From positions 962,013-1,026,012 of the forward strand of contig CAJZHL010000029.1 of NCBI GenBank assembly GCA_916048055.1: a stretch of DNA of 64,000 nt, written 5' to 3'. The notes beneath the pieces are model-generated. The model made no database searches. It was not told the origin of the DNA and saw nothing but the letters and a program-made list of their open reading frames with translations. The first letter of the stretch is position 1, and each line of letters begins with the position of its first letter. This document shows positions 12,305 through 24,614 of the stretch, piece after piece. Made by a program: the position numbers and the translations under genes. The stretch is from Pedinophyceae sp. YPF-701. Its lineage: Eukaryota; Chlorophyta; Pedinophyceae.

Positions 12305-13437
12305 ATGGACGTCGGCGCCATGTTCTCCCAGGCGATGGGGGGCTTTAGCCTAGAGACCATAATGAAGAACAACGACATGTACGTCGCTCCGCGCGCCGTT
12401 TCCAGACGATTGCACCGCCCCACCCGCCCGCGCGGTGCGCGCTCTCAACTTCCGGCCACCTCACGGGGCCTCCGCGCCTCCACCGTGGCGCCGCGCTTCG
12501 CAAGGACCGGCGCGCCGCTCGAGTCTGCGCGACGAGCGCTCCTCGCCGCGACGACACGTCCCATGACGAGCGCACGCTGAGCAACCCACTTGCCTAGACC
12601 CACCTTCCGCCCCGCGCGACGCCCCCGCCCCGCAGATCCCGGCGCACCCAGCGCCACCTCGCAGCGGTGTACCGAAACCTCTTCTACGCCTCCCTCTTCG
12701 CCACGCTGGGCGCCATCGCGCAGCTCAACTACGACCTGGATGGCCTCCTGGTTCGCTTCGGCCTCCTCGGCCTCACCGTCTGGCTCTCCGTCAGCACAAG
12801 GTGCGTCGCGACGCCTTCCGCGCGCGCGTGCCCCGCCCGCGACCCCACAGCGCGCCGACGCCCGCCCGCTCACCCCACCCCCTCGCACCGGCGCTGCAGG
12901 CCCGAGAAGGACCGCCAGATGATGTTCGCGGGCGTCGCGGCGCTCTCGGGCATCACGACGGGCTCCCTCGTCGAGATCGCGCTCGCGGTCGACCCGGCCA
13001 TCGTCGTCGCGGCGGTCGGGTCCACCGCCGCCATCTTTGGCTGCCTGTCGTACGCCGCGCTGTCCTCCCCGCGCCGGTCCTACTTCTACCTCGCCGGCCT
13101 CATCTCCTCCGCCACCACCGTCTTCCTCGGCCTCTCCGTCGCCCTCTGGTTCTTCCCCTCCCGCTCCGTCGACATGTACGCCATGCACCTCTATTTTTCG
13201 CTCGCGTGCTTCCTCGGGTACGTCATCCTCGACACCCAGGTCATCATCGAGCGCTCCGAGACCTCCCCGGCCTCCGCCGACGTCGTCCGGGACTCCCTGA
13301 AGCTCTTCCTGGACCTGGCGGCCATCCTGCAGCGGATCATCGTCGTGATGCTCCGGAACAGCCAGCGGCGGGACGAGCGCCGGGACCGCGACCGCCGCAG
13401 CCGGGGGACCTACGCGCGCGCCGGGCGGGCGTGGTAG
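12305..13437 (+). CDS. Bax inhibitor-1 family membrane protein (TMBIM/LFG type)
   Basis: An ER-membrane protein of the BI-1 superfamily, which modulates ER calcium leak and stress-induced cell death. Three exons (12305-12378, 12636-12800, 12900-13437) encode 258 residues with matching phases. It shows the family entry motif (RTQRHLAAVYRNLF), six to seven hydrophobic helices, and the diagnostic LGYVILDTQVIIER segment followed by SLKLFLDLAAILQRIIVVML. The C-terminus is strongly basic (RRDERRDRDRRSR), as in many BI-1 proteins whose charged tail affects pH-dependent activity. Intron 2 (99 bp) is in frame and stop-free. Length is close to the usual ~240 residues. The exact subfamily (BI-1 versus LFG) was not resolved. 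Confidence 0.9.
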
Positions 13438-14207
13438 ACCCTCGCGGCGCAGGCACGGGGCGTTGTGACGCCGACATCGGCGCGCGCGCGCTACGTGGCT
13501 TGCCTGCCGCATGGCGCGCATGCGGAGCTGCCTGGGCGAGGCGTGCTTGCGATCGAGGTGGCTGGAACAGACACCAGCGCCGCGCGACGCGTGGTGCTTG
13601 CGCCGTGGTCAGGAATCCGCAACGTGGGGGCGCGCGCCGCACACGCAGTCCGTCGCCGCCGCCTCTGTCTTCAAGATCCGTGAGAGTCCCGCCGCTGTTC
13701 CTGCGATTCAGTCTCGAACCACAACGGGCTGGAGGGGGGGATTCCTGCGGGGCTCGCATCACCATGCGCGCGCGTGTGAGGCCGCTGGAGCGCACCCACA
13801 CCGAAGCGACTCGGTACCGATTGAACATCTCGGGTACGTAGTTCTAGAACCAAAAGGCGAGGTTTTCCGCACACGGCGGATGTCGGTCAACAGATGTAGT
13901 CACTTGAGGGTCTTGGACTGTTCGAGCGGCGGGGGCAGGCTGGGGACCCGCGGCCCTCGTTGGGCCGCGCGGGGGGCGCGTCGTGCAAGAGTCGTCCATG
14001 GGCTTGAAGCTCGGAGCGCGACGGTGAACCCAGCGTCGCCCGACGCACATCCCTGCGACTTGTGCTTTCTGCGTGAGGATCCCAGGAGGAAGTGTCTGGA
14101 AGGATGAGAAGTGCGCGCACATGACACTTACGTAGAGAGGGAGGCGCATCGACCGCGGACGTGTCGTTTGAGGGTCACGTCGGCGCGCCCGCGCCGGTCG
14201 TGTTGCC
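13438..14207. other. Intergenic region
   Basis: About 770 bp between the Bax-inhibitor and cyclase genes, both on +. It is somewhat less GC-rich than its neighbours. No coding frame with recognisable content. Confidence 0.4.
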
Positions 14208-17200
14208 ATGGCCTCTCACGCGGAGGAAGCCCGGGAACCGTACCAGACCCTCGGCGCGAAGGCCAGCATGAGGTCCGTCGTGGGGTCTCGACCAAGCTCG
14301 GCTGGAGGGCTCTCGTCCCACGCCGTTGAGCGGCCCAGGCAAGTGCTCCCTCAATACACACTGCCCCCGACGGCGCGCGCCAGCGCTACGGGCTACGTTT
14401 TCGAGTAGAATGCATAGTTCTAACGAATGTCATCAGCTGGCGCATCGATTCGACGTACGTATGCGCGCACGGAGGCGCGTCGCTGCTGCCGGCAGAGTCA
14501 ATGGTCGCTGCGCGCACAAATCCGACCCGAACAGCCGGTCAATTGTGCCGCAACTTAGACTCCGCATTATGACATGCGACTGCGTCACTCGAGCTCTGCC
14601 TCCGCGCGTACCCCCCGCGCCGCCGGCACAGCAGTGCTCGCCTGTAGCATCCGCCCCGCCGCTGGACCTGCGCGACGTCGCCCTCGCATCGACACACTCC
14701 GCTCGTGCCTCCCGTCGCCGCAGGAAACGAGACGCGGCGGACGTCCTCTCGCAGCTCCTGCAGCAGGGGGTCAAGTTCATCCCAGTGTCCTTCGGCCCCT
14801 ACGTGTGCCTCGTCTTCCTCCTCCAGACGTTCGGCGGCGTCCTCTACATCTTGCACAGCCTCAGGTTCGCGTGGAACGCCGGCGCGGTCTGCTCCAACCT
14901 GGACGCGCCCCCCGCGCCGGGGGAGCACACGTGCCACGTGCACTCGCCGGCCTGCTTCCTCGACTTTCGCGTCGTCGATGACCACCACGCGACGTTCCAC
15001 CGCCGGGAGTGCTACGATACGATCAAAGAGGCCTACACGTCCATCTTCGTCTCCCCCGCGACGATCACTGCCCTCGTCCTGGTCCTGCTGTGTACGACTG
15101 GCTCGCTGCTCAACTTGTGCGAGGCCGGGAGGCGGTTCGAGCGCACGTGGCTCGGCGAGATCGGCGCGGTCCTCGTGAGCCTCTGGTGCGTGCCCCTCGT
15201 GCTCGAGGGGACCAGCGGGGCGTGGATCAACGTCGAATTGGGAGTGCCGGCGTCGTTCGGAGTGCTGCTCGCCCTGGCGAACGCGGCGTTCATGACGCCG
15301 TCGTCGGCGCCGTTCCTCCTGAGGTGGATTCCGATCGGGCTGGTGAGCGTCAGCGTGGGCGTCATCGCGGGCGTCCAGGCGTGGGAGAAGATTGCGCACG
15401 ACGACATGCCCGCGGCCCGGCCACTGTTCGCGGCGCTTGGGGCCTTCGTGGCGCCCTACATTGCCTTCGTCGCGAGCTCGTGGATGCTGTTCCCCGGCGT
15501 GCCCGTCCTGCCCGCGCGGGGGCTGTCGTGGCTCGAGCGCTACCAGTGCAAGGCCTGGGGGCAGCAGCAGCAGAGGCGTCTGCAGTCGGCCGAGGTGGAC
15601 AACATCCCGCGCGCAGCCCTCGCTGCCGCGATTTTCCTCGGTGAGAAGAACAACCGCCGCGCGCGCCGACGACGTTGCTGCGTCTTGCACACCCCCCCGA
15701 ACAAACAGTCGACCGTGTCGCCCGCATCCTCACCTGGCACTGGCGCGGTCCGCTCCTGCAGGTCTGCCAATTATAGCTGGCATCGGTGGGAGCGTGGTGC
15801 TGACCTATTTCCGCGTGGTGGTGGACTTGTACCCCGCGCTGATATCGGGGGGGATCTTAATGATGGCGGGGGGCGCGATGCGGCTGCTCTACATCGCGTG
15901 CTTGCTGCAGAACCACGTCGTCGCGGACATCCTGCCGCCCCAGGCGTCGGCTGCGCTGCTTGCCTCGGCGATCCGGGACCAGGACGGCCTGGCGTCCGTC
16001 CAGCCCGACACGAGCCGCAACAACAGCGTGGGACACCCCCTCAGCGACGAGGGGTCCGGAACACCGCGCGTGAAGCGCCGGATGTTCGGGTCCTCCATGC
16101 TCGAGGCAGTGAGGGGGCGGGGGAAGGACGGCAACCCGACGGACTGGAGTGGGACAGACTCGCACAAACAGGTCCAGTCCGACAACGGATGGGCCGCTGC
16201 CGCCGAGGGGCCCGGCCGCAGGACCGCGAGCACCGTGGTGCGGTGGGCCGAGCAAACCCACGAGTACAAGAGAAAGGATTCCGAGGAGGACTGCCGCGGG
16301 AGCACGGGCAAGGTGCACGCGGGGGGCGCCCGCGCAAAGCCAGGTCTGAACGGCACGCACACGCTTGTAGGCTGCCTTGATGTGCGACGCGCTCGCTGAC
16401 GGTACAGCTCTCTTTGCGTGCTTTGTCGTTGTCTTTGCTGCTGGGCGGGGGTGGGCGCTGACGCAAGCCGAATTTTGCACGTTGCTTGCAGGGGCGCTGG
16501 AAGAGCAGACGATGCTTTCTGCGAGCCCGCTCGCGGGCCAGGCCGGCAAGTACATGAGTGCCACGCTCGAGGAACTCCGCAGCGACTCGGATGGCCCACC
16601 GCTTGAAGTCACGCAGAGCGCCTTCCCCGGGCACCTCAACGGCGCCGTGGGACGGGACGCCGGCGCACGCTTCAAGTTCGAGCGCAACGGCCCGTTGTTC
16701 GCCGGCCAGGCTGCGAAGAAGGCGTCGGGTTTCGCCCGCACTCGTTTTTCGAAAAACAACCGGAACTCGCCTGGCAGGCCTGGCCCCGTCGTTTCGGAGG
16801 ACGCCGTCGAGCCCGGTCGCAATCCGCCGAACCCACGTCGAGGCCTCTTCCGGGGCGGCGGGCGGGCCAAGGTGCACGTCAGCCAGGGCAGTCGGATCCA
16901 GAAGCTGACACGGCGCAGCGCCGAGGAGGGCAAGCACGGGCTCTTGCGCATCCTGCCGTGGCTGACGGAGCACGAGCCCGGCGAGCCGAACAGCGTCGAC
17001 ATCCGCAAGTGGTGGAAGCGCACGGTGGACAGCCTGATGGTCACGCTCGAGGGCTTCACGCGGGCGGGGCAGCAGCTCACGCCGGGGACCATGCGCCCCG
17101 CGCTGTGCAAGCGCGACCACGCGGAGGTCACGGTGGTGTTCAGCGACATCGTCGGCTACACGAAGATGAGCAGCACCCGGCCTGGGTCGGAGGTGCTCGA

Positions 17201-18037
17201 CATGTTGAACGAGTACTTTGGAAGACTGGACAAAATGACGGACCAGATCGGCGTGTACAAGGTGAGGCTCTCCTGCGGCCGCGGGCCGCTGTGCAGCGCG
17301 TGCGAGCGCCCCGCGCCCCCGCGTTGCGACGGCCGCAGCCCGAGCAGTGCGTGCCGACGCCCGCTGTGCAGGTCGAGACGGTGGGCGACGCGTACGTGGT
17401 GGCGTGCAACCTCTTCGAGCCGGACGAGTTCCACCAGGTGTCCGCGGTGCTCATGGCCGAGGCGATGCTGCGCGTGGCGGCGACGATCCCGGCGGGCGAG
17501 GGAGGCGAGGGCCTTCGCATTCGCGTGGGCATTCACACCGGCGCCCTGACCACGGGCGTCGTGGGTCAGAAACGCAAGCTCGTTACCCTCGTGGGCGATA
17601 CGATGAACACTGCGGCGCGCATGGAGCAGCACAGCCGCCCGGGATGCATCCGTGTCTCGGACGCGACGTTCCATGGCCTCCCCGAGGCGCTGCAAGAGTT
17701 CTTCGTCCACGAGCACATCGAGGCGAAGGGCAAGGGCAGGATGGACACGTACATGTTCACTCCAGGGATCACCGAGCACGGCGCGGACGACAGCGCGGCC
17801 GCGGCCAGAAAGCTGGCTGCAGGCACGTCGATGCTGCACCTCCTGAGCGCGAAGAGGACCGGGTCCCGCGGGCCCAACAGGCAGTCGCTCGAGCTCCTGA
17901 GGAAGACTCCGGGCCCGTCCAAGCGGTTCTCGATCGACAGAATGAGTCATTGGCAGAACCAGGCAGTGCCGGCCCGGACCGCAGCTCGACAGCGCTTCAA
18001 CAGCACCACTCCCTCCGTGCCTGAGGACTCGAGCTGA
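14208..18037 (+). CDS. Multi-pass membrane protein with C-terminal class III nucleotide cyclase
   Basis: Five exons (14208-14338, 14724-15640, 15762-16343, 16492-17261, 17372-18037) join with consistent phases into 1,021 residues. Exon 1 starts at an ATG in good context (GCCATGG) and ends at a textbook GC donor (AG|GCAAGT). Residues ~50-450 carry about eight hydrophobic helices with a Cys-rich loop (CSNLDAPP, HTCHVHSPACF), then a cytosolic linker, then the cyclase domain. That domain has the first metal Asp in VTVVFSDIVGYTKMSS, KVETVGDAYVVACN with the second metal Asp and the Glu typical of guanylyl cyclases, and GDTMNTAARME with the transition-state Asn and Arg. The second purine-selectivity position (Cys in guanylyl, Asp in adenylyl cyclases) is Thr, so ATP or GTP preference is open. 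A single such domain would work as a homodimer. An alternative is two genes split near 16377-16399, but the phase-matched intron 16344-16491 favours one. Confidence 0.8.
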
Positions 18038-19334
18038 CCCGCGTGTGCACGGCATTCGGCCCGCCCTGCGCCGACGAAGCAAGCGCCGACACCTCCAGGC
18101 TGTCCAGGTAACTGGACACATTCAAGGTTCCCTGTTCAAGGTTCCCGCGACACGGGCCTGGGCTATGGCTGTGGGCAGACACCAGGCCCGACGTCACCGA
18201 CCGAGGACATGCTCGGTCGAGCGCAGCGGACACGACGCCGCGCGCAAGACGCGCCCCGCGTCCCATGCACGGGCACGCAACAGTCGGTGTACTCAGCCGA
18301 CACACATGCGAGCTTTCTACCCGCCCGTGGCTTCCGTTGCGCCCGGTGCCCCGTCGACTGGCGCCGCGGAGGCCCATCTTGATCCATCCAAGTGCATCAG
18401 TGCCTACATCTGACGCTTTGCGGCAGAGATTCGATGCAGATCCACACAACTCACCGCACACAGCGTTTCACCCCCTGCCGCGAGAAACCCCCCTGCCCTG
18501 CCCCCCCCCCCGCCCTCGCTCTCCTCGTTGCATCCCTGGCCCGATATCGGAGCATCGAGGCCGTCGGCCTGCCCGGCACTGGAGTGTGTTGCCTGGTAGC
18601 TTTTGTCATCGGAGATGTCAGTCAACACGCAATCCAGCTTTCCGCTCAAGCTCGAAATCAGAGCCGCGTGGCTTTCGCGATCAGTTCCAGCTGGGCCGAG
18701 TCCTCCCGCAAACCCTTCACACTCGGCTTAGCTGGATGGACGAAATGCCGCATGCAGTTTCTATGTTTCCATGCAAGACCTGCGGCCCTGCAGCCCAGGC
18801 ACTCCCGCATCATCCCTCACACGTTCCCGAGCTCATCACCTCCCGAGTCCCCCACACAACCTCTGCCGTGAGGCATCAGGACCTGAAATATAGGGCTAGG
18901 TGGCGGGCGACGTAAACCCCCAGCGTAGTTGAAGTGACAGGTTCGGCAGCTGTGACAGAGTCAGCTTCCCGCAGTTCCTCGATGCCTCGAGCGAAGAGCG
19001 CCACGCCTCGCTGATACGGCAGTTTCAAAAGATAGCGCACAACACTGCACTTGAGAGTCCGAGTCGAGGGCTGCGGCGCCATGCAGGCCCTTGAAGCGTA
19101 GGCGCAGCCGGCGGGAGCGGCGGCGCTGGCCAACACTTGCCTTGGCCGGCAGGGACGCGTCAGCACTGGGCAGGGTCGGGAGCAGAAGCTGTCCAGAGGA
19201 GTCCACGGCACGTATGACGCACACACACGCGCGCGCAGACGCACCTACATTCCGAACAGCCCTAGCGGCCGTCGGAGCGACGCCGGACGCTCTGGGGCGC
19301 TCTCACTGAATGATCACACTCGACAACTTGTCCG
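18038..19334. other. Intergenic region between convergent genes
   Basis: About 1.3 kb, with a C run near 18505 and a short direct repeat (TTCAAGGTTCCC twice, ~18120-18148). Small frames on both strands carry no motif. No gene recognised. Confidence 0.45.
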
Positions 19335-22300
19335 TCACTTGCGGCCTCGCGCAGCTGTCCGACCCGCTGTCCGCCCCGCCGTCTTCGCCGCCCCCGTGCG
19401 CCCCGCCCCGGCCTTGGGCGACGGTATCGACCCCGACCCTGACCGCGCCGCCGTCGCCCCCCGAGCCGCTGATGACGCCGCGCTGCTTGTTCGGCCCCCA
19501 GACGCCGACGCCCGCGACCGCCCCGCGGCCCCCGTCGTCCCGCGACCCCCCGCCCGCCCGGCCCCGCGCCCGCCAACGCTCGAGTCCCCGGCCATGCGCG
19601 TTCGACTGTTCCGCGTGCGGTCGCACATCAGCGCGTAGCGGGCCTTGTCCACCTCGTCCTTCAAGAGCACGATCTCCTGCTCCGCGACCTCCCGCTTGCG
19701 GTCCTCGGCCTCGAACGAGCTCGCCGCGGACGAGCTGGCGGCGCGCGCCATGCGGAAGGGGCGGGCCTTGAACTTTTCGTTCATGGCCCGCGCAAACATC
19801 GACACGTCGCGGTCGTTGTCCGTCATCAGGGACGAGATCGCGGTGTTGAGGCGGTCGAGGTACTCGACGTCCTCGGGCAGCCGGATCGTCTGCTTCAGGT
19901 CCGGGAGCAGGCTGGCCACCGACAACCTCACGTTGGCCACCGAGTCGTTCATGATGTCCACGCACCAGTCGAAGAAGTAGTCCCGGAAGAACTTGGTGCT
20001 CATCGACGCGAGCAGCGCGCGGCACATCTCCACGAACACCTGCCGCTGCCAGCACGCCCGCCCGCGCCCAAAGTCCTTGACCATCTTCATGTAGACCTCC
20101 GTGCGCCACGCGCTCTTGAGCTTCGGCATGCGCAGCACCTCGACGAGCGCGCGCCCCGCGGACCCGTGCACCGCCGCCGCCACCGTCGGGCTCAGCAGCG
20201 CCGACAGCTGCGGCACCACGCGCTCGTGCACCACCTCGGGCGGCAAAAACTTGATCGTCGACGGGAACGCCTCCGCGAGGCCCTTCTGGAGCCGCCAGTT
20301 GTTCCCGGACCCCTCCCGCGCGGCGACCATCGCGTCCAGCACCCGCCGGTACACGTCGCCCTTCATGCTCGCGCTCTCCGGCTCCAGCGCCGGCAGGGTG
20401 GTCATCAGGTTCTTCAGCACGATCTCCGGCACGCGCTGGTCGTCGTCGCTCATCAGGTCCTTGAACGTGTCCAGCAGGCCCAGGCGGTGCGCGGCGGGGT
20501 GGCCCAGGAACGCGCACACCTCGTGGAAGAGCGCGGCCACCGTCTTGCGCACCCCCACCTCGGGGTCCTGCGCCAGCGTCGACAGGACGCCCAGGAGGCC
20601 GCCGGACTCCGCGAAGTCCCTCCCCAGGGCCTGCATGACCCCGAAGAGGTTGTACGCCGTGTTCTGCCGCACCTCGAGCGGGCTCCGCGGGCTGGCCATG
20701 GACCGCATGCACGACACCAGCATCCGGCGCTCCTCCTCCTCCATCCCCGGCGCGAGCTTGAGCACGATCGCGCCGTTGAGCTTGCTGAAGAGCTCCCCGA
20801 TCGGCAGCGTCGGCTGCATCATCAGGTCCTGCCAGAACGTGCACAGCCGCGGCAGGATGCGCTCCCTCTTGCACGCCGGCGACACCAGGTCCAGAATGTC
20901 CACCAGGGCGTGGAAGGCCTGCTCCTTCACGAGCTCCTCCTCGTCGTACAGCAGCTCGAGCACCTCCGCGATCACGCGCTCCTCCGTCAGCGCCGGCCCG
21001 AGCGCCCGCGACAGGTACGACAGCTGCTTGCACATGGAGCGCCGCACGACCTTGTCCGAGTCCTGGCACATGCGCAGCGCGGGGCCCAGGAGCGAGCCCT
21101 CGACCTCCGCGCGGCCCAGGCGCCCGCACACCGCGCCCGTGAGGAAGCACGAGTTCTCGCGGTCCTCGACCGTCGCGATGTCGTCCCCCATCTTGCAGGC
21201 CTTCTTGTACACCGCCTCGATCGAGGCCTGCGGCAGGGCCTTCGCGCAGGCGTGCAGGGCCTCGGCCCACTCGTCGACGGTCTGCGGGGTGCGGTGGGGC
21301 GCTGCTGTGTGGGGTCGCGGGGCCGGCAGGCGGCAGTGATGGCCGGGAGGTGTGGGGCCCGGCGGGGCGGCGGACCTCGTCGAAGCCTTCTTCGGGGTCG
21401 GTGAAGTTCTTCAGGACGATCGGGAGGACGTGGTCGCGCACTGCGACCTCGTTGACGTAGCCCTCCGTGATGAGGTCGCGCAGGCCCTGCATGCCAAGGG
21501 GGGGGCGTGCCGCGAACGGGGGTGGGCGGGGCGGACGGCGAAGAAGCGCGGAACGTCGTGCACACGGGGCGAAGGGCGTGTCGGGCTGGTTCCCGGCGCC
21601 GCAGGGCGCCGGCGGGAGGGGTAGCGGTGCGAGGAGGGAGCAGCTAGCCCGCTCGCCGTGCGCGAGGGGGGAGTGTCCGTGGGGCTGCGCGACGTACGTG
21701 TGCGACGGCTATCTGGTCTTCCTTCTCGTAAGACGTCAGCTTTTCGGAGATTATGGGCAGGAGCTCCGAGAGCGCCTTGGCGTTGAATTCCCTTGCCAGG
21801 ACGGGCAGCCTTCCCAGCGCGAACTGTTGCTGCACAGAGACGCCCCTCTCCAGAAACATCTTGGCCTTCTCGAGATCATCGAGGCTCTCGTCCACCTGCA
21901 CGATACGGGGCCGAGCGCGCGAGGAGCTCGGTGAGGGCCCCTCTGATGTGAAACGTCGACAGCCGGCCGTCTCTGGAGGGCGCACTCCTGCGTCAGGCAC
22001 TGCGCTGCGTGCTCATGCACCTCTCGCGCGCGCTCGCGCGGCGCAACCGCCGTGGCGCGCACGCGCGGCGCCGCGCAGACATCAAGTCGCTGGCGGCGTC
22101 GCCAGGCGCATGCGAGGCCGATGGAGCCCCGCTGGCGGGCGGGGACGGGACGGCGCCGCACGCAGGAAGCCTTTATGCACGGGGATCCCAAGAACGTCCG
22201 CGCGACAGGCCGCAAGCGGCCTGGGGGCGCCGCGCCGACCACCAAGACGAACGCGAGGAGCTCGCAGCGGGGGCGCTCCCACGGCGGCGGCGCGGAAGAT

Positions 22301-22429
22301 ATTGCGCCGGCGCGCGGGGCGCGTGCGCACCAGCAGTGCCTCGACCTCCTCCTGCGGCTTGGCGCGGGTCTCGGCCTCCTTGGCCTCGTTCGTCAGGCCC
22401 TCTAATAGGTCGTCAAAGGGGAGGGCCAT
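19335..22429 (-). CDS. PPP4R4: HEAT-repeat protein, PP4 regulatory subunit 4-like (PPP4R4)
   Basis: A predicted HEAT-repeat scaffold that in animals binds the PP4 catalytic subunit in the cytosol. Four exons, all phase 0 (22429-22331, 21895-21698, 21486-21376, 21281-19335), give 784 residues; human PPP4R4 has about 870. The start is the ATG at 22429. The match begins with LLVDESLDDLEKAKMFLERG and LGRLPVLAREFNAKAL, continues through HEAT repeats (DKVVRRSMCKQLSYLSRALG, DPEVGVRKTVAALFHEV), and ends with FRDYFFDWCVDIMNDSVANV followed by SLLPDLKQTIRLP. A charged helix follows, then a Gly/Arg/Ala-rich disordered tail absent from most homologues. PP2A A-subunit is the nearest alternative, but the N-terminal motif favours PPP4R4. 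Confidence 0.82.
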
Positions 22430-23023
22430 CGTTCTGCCGGCGCGGCGCCCACGCGCGGCCAGCGGGGTTTTTCACCGCCCGGCCCTGTCGCGTGCGCAGG
22501 CGACCGAACGCGCGGCTAGAGAGGGCTACTCGGCCCCTGCGGGACGGTGCGGGCGCCCTCGTGGCGCAACAATCTTGGCGGGGGAGGCGACAACCCGGGC
22601 CGGGAGGGATCGCGGGAGGCGGATCGTGCGTCGCGCGGGTGCCCCGTCTCAGTGTCTACGGTGTGGGAAGGCTCCGGGCGCGGCGTCGGGCCTTGGCAGC
22701 ATGCTCTGGCCGTCGGGAGGAACGTGACCGGGTCCAGCACCGCGCGTACGACGCGGCGCGCGCTCCGGTGGCCCCGCTGCGCAAGCTCGGTACGAATGCG
22801 GTGGCCCCGTCGCGCCGACGCGCCCTGTGCGCGCGTATCGCCGGCGTTTCCGGCCTGCATACGTCACTTCTACCACCCACACGTTGCCACGCCTGCGGCG
22901 CTCCTCGCCCGCCCCCGCGCCCTTCATCGGCCTCCCTTAATCACGAGGGCACTGACACGCGGCCAGGACCTCCCGCGAATCCGCCGGACGCTCGGGCTCG
23001 AGGAGTGGACGAACCCAGCAGCA
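22430..23023. other. Divergent promoter region
   Basis: 594 bp shared by the PPP4R4-like gene (-) and plastid L3 (+). No gene and no obvious core-promoter element was recognised. Confidence 0.4.
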
Positions 23024-24614
23024 ATGATCGCGTCCGCTTCGACGTTCGCGGGCGCCGCGGCCCCGCTGCGGGCGCAGAGCAGGCCCGCGCGGGCCACGCC
23101 CGCCCGCGGCATGACCGTCGTGGCGCGCGCCAAGGAGCTGGGCTGCGGCATCATGGGCACCAAGGCTGGCATGACCACCTGGTTCACCCCGGACGGCCTG
23201 GCGCTCCCGGCGACGGTGATCGCCATTGAGGAGGGCAACGTGGTCACGCAGGTGAAGACGGAGGAGACGGACGGATACGCCGCGGTGCAGGTGTCGTACC
23301 AGCCGATCAAGGAGAAGAACGTAAAGAAGCCCAACCTGGGCCACCTGAAGAAGGCCGGCGCGCCGCCGCTGCGCCGGGCCTGCGAGTTCAAGGTGAGGCA
23401 TTGGTTTTCCTGAGCGGGTTCCGCCGACCGCCGCGGGCCCGCGAAGCCCCTCGCGGGAGCGCGACGGCGTCTGGAGCCTGGTGGCTCGCCTGCGTGGGGC
23501 GCGCAACTCGCGCGAAGTGGGCCTGCGCGCGCCGCCGTCGCCATAATCACAATCCTCGAGATCGCGGGGCGTGCGCAAGTCCCGATCGACGCCCTCGCGG
23601 CGCGGAGCTCGCGAGGCCGCCTCGCTTCAGCCGAGTTTATCTGCCTCCGCGGCACCTCGCGCGGCCGTTTCGGCCACAAACGCCAATCCAGACGCATACC
23701 GAGTCCCTCTCAGGCGCCCTGCATGCGTCATCATGCGTCCAGAGGCCGCGACGGAGCCGTGCAGGCCGCATCAGTGCCACGGCGCCACCAGCCGTCCCGA
23801 CCCCGCCCCCTGCGCGCACCGCGTGCCGCTTTCCTCCACTCACGTCGCTTAAACACTCTCTCACGATCGCCTTGCGGGCAGTTCCGTCCCTCTGCTCTTC
23901 CCTCAGAGCGCCCGCGGGACCGCCCAAGGGGCCGCGGCCGGCCTGGCCACCACCCCGCGTGGCTGCCCACGGGCCCTTCCCCCGGGAGTTCGTAGCAACC
24001 AAACGCCTCCCTGTAGTCCAAGCCCGCCCCTGGCGCGCCTGTCCCCGCCTGCGCCCCGCCCTGCCCCTCAAGACGCGGCCACCACCCGCGGCGACACTGC
24101 AGTTCGACGGCGTCGAGGAGTTCGAGCTCGGCCAGAAGCTGGAGGTGGCGGAGATGTTCAAGGAGGGCGACCTGGTGGACATCGCGGGCACGAGCATCGG
24201 TGCGCTCCCCTACCGACGCTGCGCGCCCCCCTCCTGCGCCCGCGCACACCTCTGCGGCCTCGCGTGCAGCCCGCCGCGGCCCTTGTGGCGCTCAGGCCGC
24301 GTCCCCGTGCGCCTGGTTCCGCAGGTAAGGGTTTCCAGGGTTCGATCAAGCGCCACGGCATGGCCCGCGGTCTGATGACGCACGGCTCCAAGTCGCACCG
24401 GCAGCACGGGTCCATCGGCGGCGGGCACGCGGGCGAGGGCGGCCGCGTGATGCCGGGCCTGAAGATGGCGGGGCAGATGGGCAACACGCGCGTCAAGGTG
24501 AAGAAGCTCCAGGTGCTCGCGGTGGACACGGAGCTGGGCGCAATGGTGGTCAAGGGCAGCGTGCCGGGCAAGGCCGGCAACGTGCTGGAGATCGTGCCGG
24601 CGAAGACCGGGTAA
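23024..24614 (+). CDS. PRPL3: Plastid 50S ribosomal protein L3 (uL3c), nuclear-encoded
   Basis: Three exons (23024-23392, 24103-24199, 24325-24614) encode 251 residues. The first ~38 residues are an Ala/Arg/Ser-rich chloroplast transit peptide ([20 protein letters not shown]), after which the bacterial-type L3 starts at [16 protein letters not shown]. The core [38 protein letters not shown] and the C-terminal [21 protein letters not shown] are the uL3 hallmark; the His/Arg-rich loop reaches the peptidyl-transferase centre. It is cyanobacterial/plastid-like, not the eukaryotic cytosolic L3. Intron 1 is long (710 bp) and contains no recognisable gene. The neighbouring psbO is also a plastid gene, but no operon-like logic applies here. 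Confidence 0.94.

Noticed and set aside
16377-16512. A separate cyclase gene starting at the ATG at 16377 or 16512
   Set aside because: The upstream frame ends at 16399, overlapping it, and a phase-1 intron 16344-16491 joins both parts in frame; kept as an alternative only.
18120-18148. Tandem TTCAAGGTTCCC duplication as a regulatory repeat
   Set aside because: Only two short copies downstream of a stop codon; no further support.
19303-21492. A longer minus-strand frame covering the HEAT gene
   Set aside because: It is the intron-reading and shifted frame of the PPP4R4-like gene; the spliced model carries all family motifs.
23393-24102. Possible gene inside the long plastid L3 intron
   Set aside because: Frames there have no recognisable content and lack splice-phase support.
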